From positions 62,001-126,000 of the forward strand of contig NZ_MTQO01000046.1 of the NCBI RefSeq assembly GCF_001984155.1: a DNA stretch of 64,000 bases, in the 5' to 3' direction. The notes below the pieces were generated by a model that worked only from the letters and a program-made list of their open reading frames with translations, was not told the origin of the DNA and did not search any database. The position numbers were made by a program, and so were the translations under genes. Below are positions 25,372 to 34,053 of the stretch, piece after piece (position 1 is the stretch's first letter; each line of letters opens with the position of its first letter). The DNA is from Actinosynnema sp. ALI-1.44 (lineage in GTDB: Bacteria > Actinomycetota > Actinomycetes > Mycobacteriales > Pseudonocardiaceae).

Positions 25372-25485
25372 CCACACCCTCGTTCATCTCGACCAGTCAG
25401 CAATGGGGCAGCGCCCCGGCAACTCTAGATCGAGTGGTGACGTTCGGTGTTACTCGCGGGCCGAAATCATTCCAGAAGGTGACAA

Positions 25486-25520
25486 GCCCGGGGCCCGACG
25501 TCGTTGTCGGGTCCCCGGGC
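25486..25520. terminator. Strong hairpin terminator after the beta-helix protein gene
   Basis: A 14-bp stem (25486-25499 with 25506-25520, one bulged T at 25512) and a 6-nt loop. It lies directly downstream of the minus-strand gene ending at 25538 and probably terminates the secreted-protein cluster. Confidence 0.8.
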
Positions 25521-25537
25521 GCTTTCATGCGGACCCG

Positions 25538-26500
25538 TCAGAGACGGGCCTTGCCCTTCGCGGCGGCGGCGCTGGTGGCCGCTGCCGTCCGGTCAGCTGC
25601 CTTCTGTTCCGCTGCGCTCTGGCGCTCGGCGGAGGCCAGGGCGCGGGCGGCTGCCGGGGAGGTCGACTCACCGACGACGCCACCGCGGATCCGGTTGTTC
25701 GCGGCGAGCTGGGCGACCGGGTTGTTGGCCGACAGTTCCAGCTTGCCGTTGATGATGGTGTCGTCCACCGACGACTTGCCGGTGGTGTTGTTGATGTTGA
25801 CGTCGCGTGCGAAGTAGCCGCCGCTGGCACACGAGTCCAGGCCGCCGTTCGGGCCGAGCTGCACGCCGCCGCGGTTGCCCGCGAAGGTGGCCTTGCCCTG
25901 CACGGCACCACCGCAGACAACGCTGCCCTCGCTGTTGTTCAGCACGGACACGGTGCCGTCGACGAACGCGTTCGTCAGGTCGGTGTACAGCGACCCGTTC
26001 GTGGTGACGTTGCCGAGGACCTCGCTGTCGACGACCTTGACCTCGCCCGCGCTCGAGCTGAGGGCGCCGTCGATCTTCGACTGTCCCTCGACGAACAGGA
26101 AGCTCTGCGACGCGGTCTTCGGCTGCACGGTCACCTTCGCGGTGCCCGTGTTCCTCAGGTACAGCCCGAACCCGCCGGGAGCCAGCGTGACGTCACCGTC
26201 GACCCGGGTGGCCGTCGCGTCGAAGTAGCCGTCCGAGGCCACCTCGACCGCGCCGTTGATGGTGCCGCCCTTGACGATCAGGTTGGCGCCCTCGCCGACC
26301 TTCACGTTCCCGGTGATGACCGTCCTGTCCAAGGTGCAGGACTTGCCCGGCGCCACGGCGAGGTCGGTCGGCAGCGTCACAGGGCCGCCTTCGCCCTCGC
26401 AGTAGGTGACGAAGCCGGCGTTGGCGGGCGCGGCCATCATCACGGACGCGGTGACCACGGCGCTCAGAGCCGCGAGCGCGGATGCGGTCCGTCTAGCCAT
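25538..26500 (-). CDS. Secreted protein of probable right-handed beta-helix type, function unknown
   Basis: A 320-residue protein with a Sec signal peptide (residues 1-30, ending ANA). The mature part is made of short repeated strand-turn units such as VITGNVKVGEGANLIV, GTINGAVEVASDG and RVDGDVTLAPGG. Gly/Asp turns at regular intervals suggest a solenoid or bactofilin-like beta-helix. Three Cys residues could form disulphides outside the cell. The C-terminus is an Ala/Lys/Arg-rich helix. GGGAG precedes the ATG at 26500. It is only 29 bp downstream of the OmpL47-repeat gene and probably co-transcribed, so it may be a structural or binding partner of that protein at the cell surface. I cannot name a family. 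Confidence 0.7.
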   Translation of the reverse strand: MARRTASALAALSAVVTASVMMAAPANAGFVTYCEGEGGPVTLPTDLAVAPGKSCTLDRTVITGNVKVGEGANLIVKGGTINGAVEVASDGYFDATATRVDGDVTLAPGGFGLYLRNTGTAKVTVQPKTASQSFLFVEGQSKIDGALSSSAGEVKVVDSEVLGNVTTNGSLYTDLTNAFVDGTVSVLNNSEGSVVCGGAVQGKATFAGNRGGVQLGPNGGLDSCASGGYFARDVNINNTTGKSSVDDTIINGKLELSANNPVAQLAANNRIRGGVVGESTSPAAARALASAERQSAAEQKAADRTAAATSAAAAKGKARL

Positions 26501-26529
26501 CTGTTTTCTCCCTGCTGCGTTGAAAGGAA

Positions 26530-28896
26530 CTAACTGCCGATGTCGGATCGCGAGGCCGCGCGCACGATGGTGCCTGCGTCCCGGCGGGACAGCACGCCGC
26601 GGGCCACCAGCTCGCTGGTGACGGTGTCGACATGCCTGACGAACACCCCGTGGCTTTCCCAGTTGCGGTACTGGTCCACGAGATCGCTGACGGTGCAGCC
26701 ATTGCCGGTGTCCGGGTTCGCGACACCGGTGTCGTCGCGTTCGATGATCACAGTCGCCCTGGTGTCGGAGTTCGGGCACTTGTCCGAGCCGGACTCGACC
26801 ACGGTGAACGACACGGACTTCTCCGCCGCGGCGTTGCCCGCCTTGTCGGTGGCCCGGTACTTCACGGTGTGCGCGCCCTTGGTGGCGACCGAGATGGTGT
26901 TCAGGTACTGCGTCCAGGCGGCGTTGTCCAGCGAGTACTCGACTGACTGGATCCCGGACTCGGCGTCGGTCGCGGTGATCGTGACGGACGCGCTGCCGAG
27001 GTAGTTGCCTTGCGGGTCTTTGTCACCCGTGACGGCCGCGCTGGTCGTCGGCGGGTTGGTGTCAGGCTGCGGGACCACCACCGTGAAGTTGGCCATGCCC
27101 TCGGGGGAGACGTTGTTCGCGTTGTCGGTGGCCCGGTAGTGCAGCATGTGCGCACCGGCTGTGCTGACGACGACTGGTGTGGTGTAGGCGGTCCAGTTGC
27201 CGGAGTCGAGCTTGTACTCGGTCGACTTGACACCTGATCCGGTGTCGGTTGCCGTCAGGGTGACGGTTGCCTTGGTGATGTAGTTGCCTTGGGCGTCTTT
27301 GTCGCCTGTGACGGCGGAGGTGACTGTGGGCGGTGTGGTGTCTGGCGGAGCCACGATGGTGAAGGTGGTCGTGCCTTCGGCGGAGACGTTGTTGGCGTTG
27401 TCCGTAGCCCGGTACGTGACCGTGTGGGCGCCAGCCGTGTTGACCACAACCGGTGCGGTGTAGGCGGTCCATGCACCTGAGTCGAGCTTGTACTCGGTCG
27501 ACTTGACACCCGAACCGGTGTCGATCGCGGTCAGAGTGACGGTCGCCTTGGTGATGTAGTTGCCTTGGGGGTCCTTGTCGCCTGTGACGGCGGAGGTGAC
27601 TGTGGGCGGTGTGGTGTCTGGCGGAGCCACGACCGTGAAGCTCGCTGTGCCTTCCGGTGAGACGTTGTTGGCGTTGTCGGTCGCGCGGTACTTGACCGTG
27701 TGCGCACCGGCTGTGCTGACAATGACTGGCGCCGTGTAGGCGGTCCAGTTGCCCGCGTCCACCTTGTACTCGGTCGACTTGACACCCGAACCGGTGTCGG
27801 TCGCGGTCAGGGTGACGGTTGCCTTGGTGATGTAGTTGCCTTGCGGGTCCTTGTCACCCGCGACCGCCGAGGTCACCGTCGGGGGAGTGGTGTCCGGCTG
27901 CTGGACCACGACCGTGAAGTGGGCCATGCCTTCGGGCGAGACGTTGTTGGCGTTGTCGATGGCCCGGTAGTGGAGCATGTGCATGCCCTCGGTCGAGACC
28001 ACGACAGGTGCGGTGTAGGCGGTCCAGTTGCCCGAGTCGAGCTTGTACTCCGTGGACTTCACGCCCGACTCGGTGTCCGTCGCGGTGACCGCGACAGTGG
28101 CCTTGGTGATGTAGTTGCCCTGCGGGTCCTTGTCACCGGTGATCGCGTGACTGACTGTCGGCGGGGTCTTGTCCGTCTGCCCTGGGACGACCTTGAACCG
28201 CGTCGAGCCGACCTCGGACTGGTTGCCCTTCTTGTCGGTCGCGCGGTACTGCACCGAGTAGTCGCCTTCGGTGGTGAAGTCGACCGGTGCGGTGTACGGC
28301 TGCCAGCTCTGGTCGTTGATCTGGTACTCGACCTTGTCCACACCGGACTGCGAGTCCGACGCGGTCACCTCGACAGTCGCCTTGCCGACGTAGTTGCCGT
28401 TGGTGTCCTTGGTTCCCTTCACCGCCGCGCTGACCGTCGGGGGAGTGGTGTCCTCACCGTCCGGCAGCACCGTCAACTCGGTGACCATGGTCTGGTGACC
28501 GGGGTACGTGCAGTGGATGCGGTACTTGCCCGGGGTGAGGGTGACCTCCGCCTCCCACTTGCCCTGCTGCTCGTCCTCCGGGTTGGCGGTGATGTTGAGC
28601 CTGACGTCGGTGTTGTACCCGGGTGTGTCCCGGTCGAACGTCAGGGTGTGGGTCATGTCGATGCTCTGGGTGGCCTTGCTGTTCTCGAACTGGATGGTGG
28701 CCTTGCCCGCGACAGCCGTGGTCGGGAACGACGTGTACTGGTCGGTCGCCTGGCTGGCGGTCCACCTCAGCACCTGCTGCGCCTGCGCCTGAACGGGGGC
28801 GGAGGCGGGGGTCGGAACTGCGGATGCCGGTATGGCCATGGCGATGGACGTCACCATCAGCGCGCCTGCCACCCCGGCGATCAAGCGTCGAAACAT
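26530..28896 (-). CDS. Secreted cupredoxin-like protein with six OmpL47-type repeats and a shared C-terminal module
   Basis: A 788-residue secreted protein. A signal peptide covers about residues 1-26. Residues 40-145 look like a cupredoxin: His83 in MTHTLTF, then HCTYPGHQTM with Cys129, His134 and Met137, the ligand set of a type 1 copper site. Residues 149-706 are six ~92-residue OmpL47-like beta domains (ATDxxSGVKSTEYKLD, then YRATDNANNVSPEG); repeats 2-5 are nearly identical. Residues 707-788 form a Cys-containing module that recurs in the 1324-residue protein encoded upstream. GGAAGG precedes the ATG. Likely role, inferred: an electron-transfer or binding protein held at the surface and working with the laccase and sugar dehydrogenase-like protein of the same strand. 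Confidence 0.8.
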   Translation of the reverse strand: MFRRLIAGVAGALMVTSIAMAIPASAVPTPASAPVQAQAQQVLRWTASQATDQYTSFPTTAVAGKATIQFENSKATQSIDMTHTLTFDRDTPGYNTDVRLNITANPEDEQQGKWEAEVTLTPGKYRIHCTYPGHQTMVTELTVLPDGEDTTPPTVSAAVKGTKDTNGNYVGKATVEVTASDSQSGVDKVEYQINDQSWQPYTAPVDFTTEGDYSVQYRATDKKGNQSEVGSTRFKVVPGQTDKTPPTVSHAITGDKDPQGNYITKATVAVTATDTESGVKSTEYKLDSGNWTAYTAPVVVSTEGMHMLHYRAIDNANNVSPEGMAHFTVVVQQPDTTPPTVTSAVAGDKDPQGNYITKATVTLTATDTGSGVKSTEYKVDAGNWTAYTAPVIVSTAGAHTVKYRATDNANNVSPEGTASFTVVAPPDTTPPTVTSAVTGDKDPQGNYITKATVTLTAIDTGSGVKSTEYKLDSGAWTAYTAPVVVNTAGAHTVTYRATDNANNVSAEGTTTFTIVAPPDTTPPTVTSAVTGDKDAQGNYITKATVTLTATDTGSGVKSTEYKLDSGNWTAYTTPVVVSTAGAHMLHYRATDNANNVSPEGMANFTVVVPQPDTNPPTTSAAVTGDKDPQGNYLGSASVTITATDAESGIQSVEYSLDNAAWTQYLNTISVATKGAHTVKYRATDKAGNAAAEKSVSFTVVESGSDKCPNSDTRATVIIERDDTGVANPDTGNGCTVSDLVDQYRNWESHGVFVRHVDTVTSELVARGVLSRRDAGTIVRAASRSDIGS
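26779..28452 (-). repeat. Six tandem ~276-bp repeats (OmpL47-type domains)
   Basis: These are intragenic tandem repeats coding for residues 149-706 of the cupredoxin-like protein. The middle four copies are near-identical in DNA as well as protein (GDKDPQGNYITKATV recurs), while the first and last are diverged. The pattern suggests recent duplication or gene conversion and makes copy number prone to change or assembly error. Confidence 0.85.
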
Positions 28897-28919
28897 GCTG
28901 CACCTTCCGGTGAGTGCGG

Positions 28920-28963
28920 GGACCGGCCGGTGCGCCGCGCAAGCAGGACGCACCGGCCGGTCC
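28920..28963. terminator. Long hairpin between the ThuA-type gene and the cupredoxin gene
   Basis: A 15-bp perfect stem (28920-28934 with 28949-28963) and a 14-nt loop. It begins 8 bp after the stop of the 1324-residue protein gene and ends 23 bp before the next start on the minus strand, so it probably ends or attenuates the laccase-ThuA transcript. Confidence 0.8.
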
Positions 28964-28971
28964 ATGCGGTT

Positions 28972-31900
28972 CTAGAGCGACCGCACTCGGATGTTGCGGA
29001 AATCGATCACGTCGGAGTTGCCGTGGTTCTGCAGACCGAGGAAGCCACTGGCGAACTGCCGCATGTCGGTCGGCGGGTCGCCCTCGCGCGACGACTGCTT
29101 GCCCGGCGTGTTGTCGAACTCGTTGATCACCTTGCCGTTGCGGATGATCGTGTAGTGTTGTCCGACGACCCGGATCTCGTAGTCGTTCCAGACGCCCTTC
29201 GGCGTGGCACCGGCGTTGTCCAGGGTGTTCGGGTCGAAGTTGTAGATCGACCCGGTCTTCTGGGGCTCACCGGTCGTGCCGTCGTAGATCTGGACTTCGT
29301 GTCCGCAGTAGATCGCGACCCACGCCTGCGAGGTGCGGGCGCTGCCGACCGTGCCACAGCTGCCCGGGGGACGCTGCTCCAGCGGAGTGCGCGGATCCGG
29401 GAACCTGGTGAACATGCCGCTGTTGGCGCGGGTGTCACCCGGCGAGGAATCCCGGAACTGCATCTTCACCGAGAAGTCGCCGAACTGCTTGCCCGCGTAC
29501 CACAGCATGCCCAGCCCGCCGGAGGAACGCAGTGAGCCGTCCGGCTGGATCGAGAACGACCCGCCCGGTGCCTGCACCCAGTCCTTCAGCGACGCCTCGG
29601 TGCCGTTGTAGATCGACTGGTAGCCGGTGTTGGCCGCCGTGCCGATGTCCGATCCGGCCGCGGCGCGCACCAACGCGCCGTTCTCGCGGCTGTTGATCAC
29701 ACCGTCCTTCTGCAGCTGCCCGGCCAGGGCCTCGACGTGCCGGACGAACGCGCCGTGGTCGGTCCACGGGCTCTCGTCGTCGACCATGTCGTTGATCGTG
29801 CAGCCGCCGCCGACCGGCTTGTTGGCCACACCGGAGTCCGTGCCGCCCATGAACACCGTGCCGCGGCTGTCGGGCACCGCGCACCCGACGTTCACGGTCA
29901 CCGGCAGGACCTGGGTCTCGCCGTTGGCGTACGTCACCGTCAGCTTCGCGTTGTACGTACCGATGCGGGCGTAGGTGTGGATCGGGTTGGCCTCGGTCGA
30001 CTGCGTGCCGTCGCCGAAGTCCCACCGGTAGGACACGCCACCGGACTTCGAACCGGAGAACCCGTAGGTCAGCGGCTTGTTCTGCACGGCGGTCGACGTG
30101 GCCGTCGGCCGCGGCGTCGGTGCGCCGCCCGTGTAGCTGATCTTGATCAGCTTCTGGTTCTGGTGCAGCGTGAAGAACCCGCCGCCGTAGTCGAGCAGGT
30201 AGAGCGCGCCGTCCGTGCCGAACTTCGCGTCCATCCAGCTCTGCAGCTGCGTGCTGCCGTTGCCGCCGGGGATGATCGCCCGCAGGGACTCGGCGAACGC
30301 CGGGGGCTGGCCGGTCGGGACACCGGCGGGGTCCGCCGTCACCGCGATGCGGTTCTGTGCGTTGCCCTGGTCACCGATGAACCACTTGTTGTTCCAGTAC
30401 TCCGGCCACGCCACACCGCTGTTGGCGTTGATCAGCTCGCGGTGGTAGGTCGGGCCGGTCATGACGGCCTGGTTGCCACCCTTGAGGTACGGCTGGGTGT
30501 AGGTGGCGTCCGTGTCCTTGTACGTCGGCAGGCCGCTGCCGTCCGGCCGGGCCGGGAAGACCGGGCCGCCGCCGTCCGGCGTGTACCAGATCATGTTGTT
30601 CTTCACCGGCGGCAGGTCGACCAGACCCGTGTTGCGCGGCGAGTTGTTCTTCGGCGCGTTGCAGTCGTACCACCCGGTCAACACATTGGCGTCGGTGTTG
30701 CTGCGGTCGCGGTACGGCTGCTTGTTGCCCATGCAGTACGGCCAGCCGTGGTTGCCCGCCTCGGTGATGATCGTGGCGGTCTCGTACTTGGCCGGGCCGA
30801 GTTCGGGGTTCGGCTTCGTGGCGTCCGGGCCGACCCACGCGGCGGTCAGCCACTGCGTGACCGGGTCGATCTGCAGGCGCGAGATGTTGCGCACGCCCAT
30901 CACGTAGATCTCCGCGCGGGTCTTGTCCGTTCCCGGCGGGAACAGGTTGCCCTGCGGGATGGTGTACGTGCCGTCCGCCTCCGGGTGGATGCGGATGATC
31001 TTGCCGTTCAGGTCGTTGGTGTTGCCCGCGGTCCTGCGTGCGTCCTGGAAGGACAGTCCTTCGAAGTCCTTGGTCCAGTTGTTGCCGGAGTACCCGCCCG
31101 ACCCCTCCGAGGAGTTGCTGTCACCGGAGCCCACGTACAGGTTGCCCTTGGCGTCGAACGCCATGCCGCCACCGGCGTGGCAGCAGCTGTGCTCCTGCGT
31201 CAACCATTGCAGCAGGTCCTTGCGCGTGCTCTGGTCGATCGTCTGGGCGGTGCGGTCGTAGGTGAACCGCGAGATCGTCCGCTTGCCGGTGTGCTTGACG
31301 CGGTCGACCGTGTCGTGCGGCATCCAGTAGACGTAGATCCAGCCGTTCTCGGTGAACTTCGGGTCCGGCACGATGCCGAGCAGGCCCTCTTCGTTCTTCT
31401 GCAGCTCACCGCCGCCACCGCGGTTGCCCATCACCGGCAGGGTCGTGAGCAGCTTGACCTGCTTGGTGTCCGGCTTGTACTGGTGGATGGTGCCGCAACC
31501 GAGGCCGACGTTCGGGTCTTCCCAGTCGGAGATCTCGCCGGACGGGCACGCCGCCTTGCCGACGTAGAAGATCGTGCCGTCGGGGGCGGTGGTGATGCCG
31601 TGCGGTTCACCGATCTGGTCGAGCTGGCCCGGCTTGTTGGCCGCGGTCAGCCGCTCGATCTTGTAGTTCGAGGCGATGGTGGCCTGGCAGTCACCGCGCA
31701 CCACACCGGTCGTCCACTGCAGCGCGCCGGTCAGGTGGCTGCGGAACGCGGGCTCGCTGTAGCTGCCCTCGGTGTGGCCCATCCCGGTGTAGAACGACCG
31801 GCCGCCTTCGTAGTCACGGCACCAGGACACCGGGTGGAACGGGCCGTTGGCGCCCGGACCCGGGTCGTAGTGCCGCTCCTCGACCTGCGCGACCGTGTGC

Positions 31901-32946
31901 ACGGTGCCGACGGGGTTCGGCGACCAGTTGTACCACCGGTCGGAGCGGGTGAGGTTGAGCGGCAGGCCCTTGGTGGCCGGGTGCTGCCGGTCGAGGATGT
32001 TCACCACCGCCTGGTTGACCCCGGGCGGCGGCGGGGGAGTCGGGTCCCCGGCGAACAGGCTCAGGTCGGCCAGCTGGATGATCGGGTCACCGTTGTTGGC
32101 GGTGATGGTGAGCCGGTAGTTCGTGTACGACACCGGCGAGGCGATCGGGTACAGCTTGGTCTGGAAGATGTCGGTGAACACCTGGTTGGACTGCTGGTCC
32201 ACCTTCGTCCACGTGGTGCCGTCGTTGGAGCCCTCGAGGGTCCAGTCCTTCGGCGCGCGGCCGACGTAGTCGTTGGCCGAGGTGAGCGAGTACCGGTTGA
32301 CCGCCGAGGCCGACTTCATCTGGTAGGCCAGCCACCCGGTCGGGTTGAACGTCAACCACTTGGTGCCCGGGTTGTTGTCGGCCGCCTTCGCCGCGGTCTC
32401 GTTCGGCGCGTTCTCCGCGCTCGCGGTGACGGTGCCGACCGATTCCGGTGTGGAGAAGGTGTTGACCGGACGCGTGCCGATCAGACCGGTGAACCACGCC
32501 GAGTCGGGCTGCGCCTTGGCCGCGTCGCCGACGCCGAGGAACCCGTTGCCCGCCTTGATGTATGCCTGCAGCACGGCTTCCTGGTCGCGGGTCAGCGCGG
32601 CCTTCTCCGCGGACAGGAACACCACGCCGCGGTAGGCGGCGAGGTTCTGCGCGGTGAACGCGTTCGGGTCCGAGGTCGTGTCGACCGAGAAGCCGTTGGC
32701 CGCGCCGATTTCCTTGACAGTGGTGGCCGCTTTGGCCACCGGGTCCTGCTGGTCGGCCAGCGGACCGTGGAACACCAGGACCTTGACGCCGGTGTCGGCG
32801 ACAGCAGCCGCGGGTGCCTGCTGCTGCGGTGCCGCGGCGGCGGATGTCAGCGTTCCGCCCACCATGGCCGCCGCGGCGGTCAGCACCAATAAGGCTTGTC
32901 TCCCTGTTCTCCTGCGAAATCGGCCAGTCATAAGCCGTCGCCCCAT
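28972..32946 (-). CDS. Secreted multidomain ThuA / discoidin / sorbosone dehydrogenase-like / PKD / DUF1080 protein
   Basis: A 1324-residue secreted protein. After the signal peptide (to about 39) there is a ThuA-like domain in two parts (53-165 and 312-415), interrupted by an F5/8 type C (discoidin) domain at about 170-300. A beta-propeller of the PQQ glucose/sorbosone dehydrogenase type spans about 430-930 (GEPHGITTAPDGTIFYVG, EEGLLGIVPDPKF, HAGGGMAFDAKGNLYVGSGD). A PKD domain is at 940-1021 (YRWDFGDGTQS). The Cys module shared with the downstream cupredoxin protein is at 1022-1102. A C-terminal DUF1080/3-keto-disaccharide hydrolase-like domain follows (VWNDYEIRVVG). The start follows AAAGGAG. 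It is 33 bp downstream of the laccase gene. It probably binds and oxidises or cleaves sugars outside the cell. Confidence 0.85.
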   Translation of the reverse strand: MGRRLMTGRFRRRTGRQALLVLTAAAAMVGGTLTSAAAAPQQQAPAAAVADTGVKVLVFHGPLADQQDPVAKAATTVKEIGAANGFSVDTTSDPNAFTAQNLAAYRGVVFLSAEKAALTRDQEAVLQAYIKAGNGFLGVGDAAKAQPDSAWFTGLIGTRPVNTFSTPESVGTVTASAENAPNETAAKAADNNPGTKWLTFNPTGWLAYQMKSASAVNRYSLTSANDYVGRAPKDWTLEGSNDGTTWTKVDQQSNQVFTDIFQTKLYPIASPVSYTNYRLTITANNGDPIIQLADLSLFAGDPTPPPPPGVNQAVVNILDRQHPATKGLPLNLTRSDRWYNWSPNPVGTVHTVAQVEERHYDPGPGANGPFHPVSWCRDYEGGRSFYTGMGHTEGSYSEPAFRSHLTGALQWTTGVVRGDCQATIASNYKIERLTAANKPGQLDQIGEPHGITTAPDGTIFYVGKAACPSGEISDWEDPNVGLGCGTIHQYKPDTKQVKLLTTLPVMGNRGGGGELQKNEEGLLGIVPDPKFTENGWIYVYWMPHDTVDRVKHTGKRTISRFTYDRTAQTIDQSTRKDLLQWLTQEHSCCHAGGGMAFDAKGNLYVGSGDSNSSEGSGGYSGNNWTKDFEGLSFQDARRTAGNTNDLNGKIIRIHPEADGTYTIPQGNLFPPGTDKTRAEIYVMGVRNISRLQIDPVTQWLTAAWVGPDATKPNPELGPAKYETATIITEAGNHGWPYCMGNKQPYRDRSNTDANVLTGWYDCNAPKNNSPRNTGLVDLPPVKNNMIWYTPDGGGPVFPARPDGSGLPTYKDTDATYTQPYLKGGNQAVMTGPTYHRELINANSGVAWPEYWNNKWFIGDQGNAQNRIAVTADPAGVPTGQPPAFAESLRAIIPGGNGSTQLQSWMDAKFGTDGALYLLDYGGGFFTLHQNQKLIKISYTGGAPTPRPTATSTAVQNKPLTYGFSGSKSGGVSYRWDFGDGTQSTEANPIHTYARIGTYNAKLTVTYANGETQVLPVTVNVGCAVPDSRGTVFMGGTDSGVANKPVGGGCTINDMVDDESPWTDHGAFVRHVEALAGQLQKDGVINSRENGALVRAAAGSDIGTAANTGYQSIYNGTEASLKDWVQAPGGSFSIQPDGSLRSSGGLGMLWYAGKQFGDFSVKMQFRDSSPGDTRANSGMFTRFPDPRTPLEQRPPGSCGTVGSARTSQAWVAIYCGHEVQIYDGTTGEPQKTGSIYNFDPNTLDNAGATPKGVWNDYEIRVVGQHYTIIRNGKVINEFDNTPGKQSSREGDPPTDMRQFASGFLGLQNHGNSDVIDFRNIRVRSL

Positions 32947-32979
32947 CCCTAACTCCTTTGTCGTAGGCAGGCCAGGAGG

Positions 32980-34053
32980 TCAGTTGTGATGCGCGTGCCC
33001 CTGCGTCGCCGGTTCTCCTGGCGGCGGTGCCGTGTCGGCTGCCGCGGGCTTGTGCTCGTGGCCGTGGAAGCGGTCGATCGCTTCCTGCGCACCGGGGGGC
33101 ATGCTGCCGTCCGCGTTGCGGACGAGGAAGATCCCGGACATCCCGCTGTCCGAGTGGCTCTGCACGTGGCAGTGGTACATCCACGCGCCCGGGCCGACAC
33201 CCTGGCCCGCGATGACCTGGAAGCCGAACGACGTGCCCGGGTTGAGGTCCTTGATGTCGATCACGCGGCTGGGGTCGGACGGCCCCTCGAGCATGCCCGT
33301 GCGGTTGTCGGCCCAGCGGTGCGCGTGCAGGTGGAACGTGTGGTACAGGTTGCCGTGGCCGATCGCCAGCCACTCGACGCGCTGGCCGAGGTTGGCCTCG
33401 AACATCGGGGTGTCCGGCGCCTTCTTGTGGTTGATCCTGGTGTCGTCCATGACGACCACGAAGGTCTTCTCCGGCAGGATGTCGCCGCGGCGGCGCACGA
33501 TCAGCCCGCCGTACATGCCGCGCAACAGGCCCGCGGTGCCGTGGTCGCCGTACGCGTGGTCGTGGTAGTGCCAGTAGCCCGCGCTGCCCGGCATGAACCG
33601 CCTGCCTTCGGCGGCGGACATCTCGTTGCTCCGCCAGGTGTACACCCGGGTCTGGCCGGGGGCGTTGAAGGAGTCGTTGAGCGGGCTGCCGTCGGACTCG
33701 GTGCTGTAGTCCACGCCGTGCGGGTGGATCGACAGCCGCTGGTCGGTCTTGTTGACCAGGGTGATCTCCAGCGTGTCGCCCTCGTAGATCTGCAGCAGGG
33801 GACCGGGGATCGACGGCTTGCCCTCTTCGAGGCCGTAGCCGATGAAGTAGTTGGTGGTCTGACCCGGCAGGTACTCCGCGTACATGGTGATCTTCTTGAC
33901 CACACCGGTCTGTGCCTGTGCGGCCGATCCGCCCGGTGCGGCCGCGCCCAGCGTCATGGCGGCCGGTACGGCCAGGCCGACGGTGCTTGTGGCGAGCACA
34001 GAGCGACGGGTGACAAGTTTCTGCAACCAGCCGGTCTGGGCGTGCTTGTCCAT
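32980..34053 (-). CDS. Secreted two-domain multicopper oxidase (small laccase type)
   Basis: A 357-residue protein with a twin-arginine signal (TRRSVLATSTVGLAVP). All four copper-ligand motifs are present in the order of two-domain laccases: HPHG at 110-113, HYHDH at 162-166, HLHAH at 241-245 and HCHVQSHSDSGM at 294-305, which includes the type 1 copper Cys. The length fits the homotrimeric bacterial small laccases, exported folded. The C-terminus is His-rich (HGHEH, HAHHN). It oxidises phenolic or metal substrates with reduction of O2 to water. It is the first gene of the minus-strand group with the sugar-dehydrogenase-like and cupredoxin proteins, so electrons may pass between these extracellular proteins. 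Confidence 0.9.
   Translation of the reverse strand: MDKHAQTGWLQKLVTRRSVLATSTVGLAVPAAMTLGAAAPGGSAAQAQTGVVKKITMYAEYLPGQTTNYFIGYGLEEGKPSIPGPLLQIYEGDTLEITLVNKTDQRLSIHPHGVDYSTESDGSPLNDSFNAPGQTRVYTWRSNEMSAAEGRRFMPGSAGYWHYHDHAYGDHGTAGLLRGMYGGLIVRRRGDILPEKTFVVVMDDTRINHKKAPDTPMFEANLGQRVEWLAIGHGNLYHTFHLHAHRWADNRTGMLEGPSDPSRVIDIKDLNPGTSFGFQVIAGQGVGPGAWMYHCHVQSHSDSGMSGIFLVRNADGSMPPGAQEAIDRFHGHEHKPAAADTAPPPGEPATQGHAHHN

Noticed and set aside
26779-28452. Regular repeats that could suggest a CRISPR-like or satellite array
   Set aside because: The 276-bp period is in frame with coding sequence and encodes folded domains. There are no short repeats with unique spacers.
29737-32892. Very long open frame (about 1050 codons) on the plus strand
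   Set aside because: It is the antisense shadow of the ThuA-type gene. Its translation is Arg/Val/Gly-rich low-complexity with no domain, whereas the minus frame shows clear domains.
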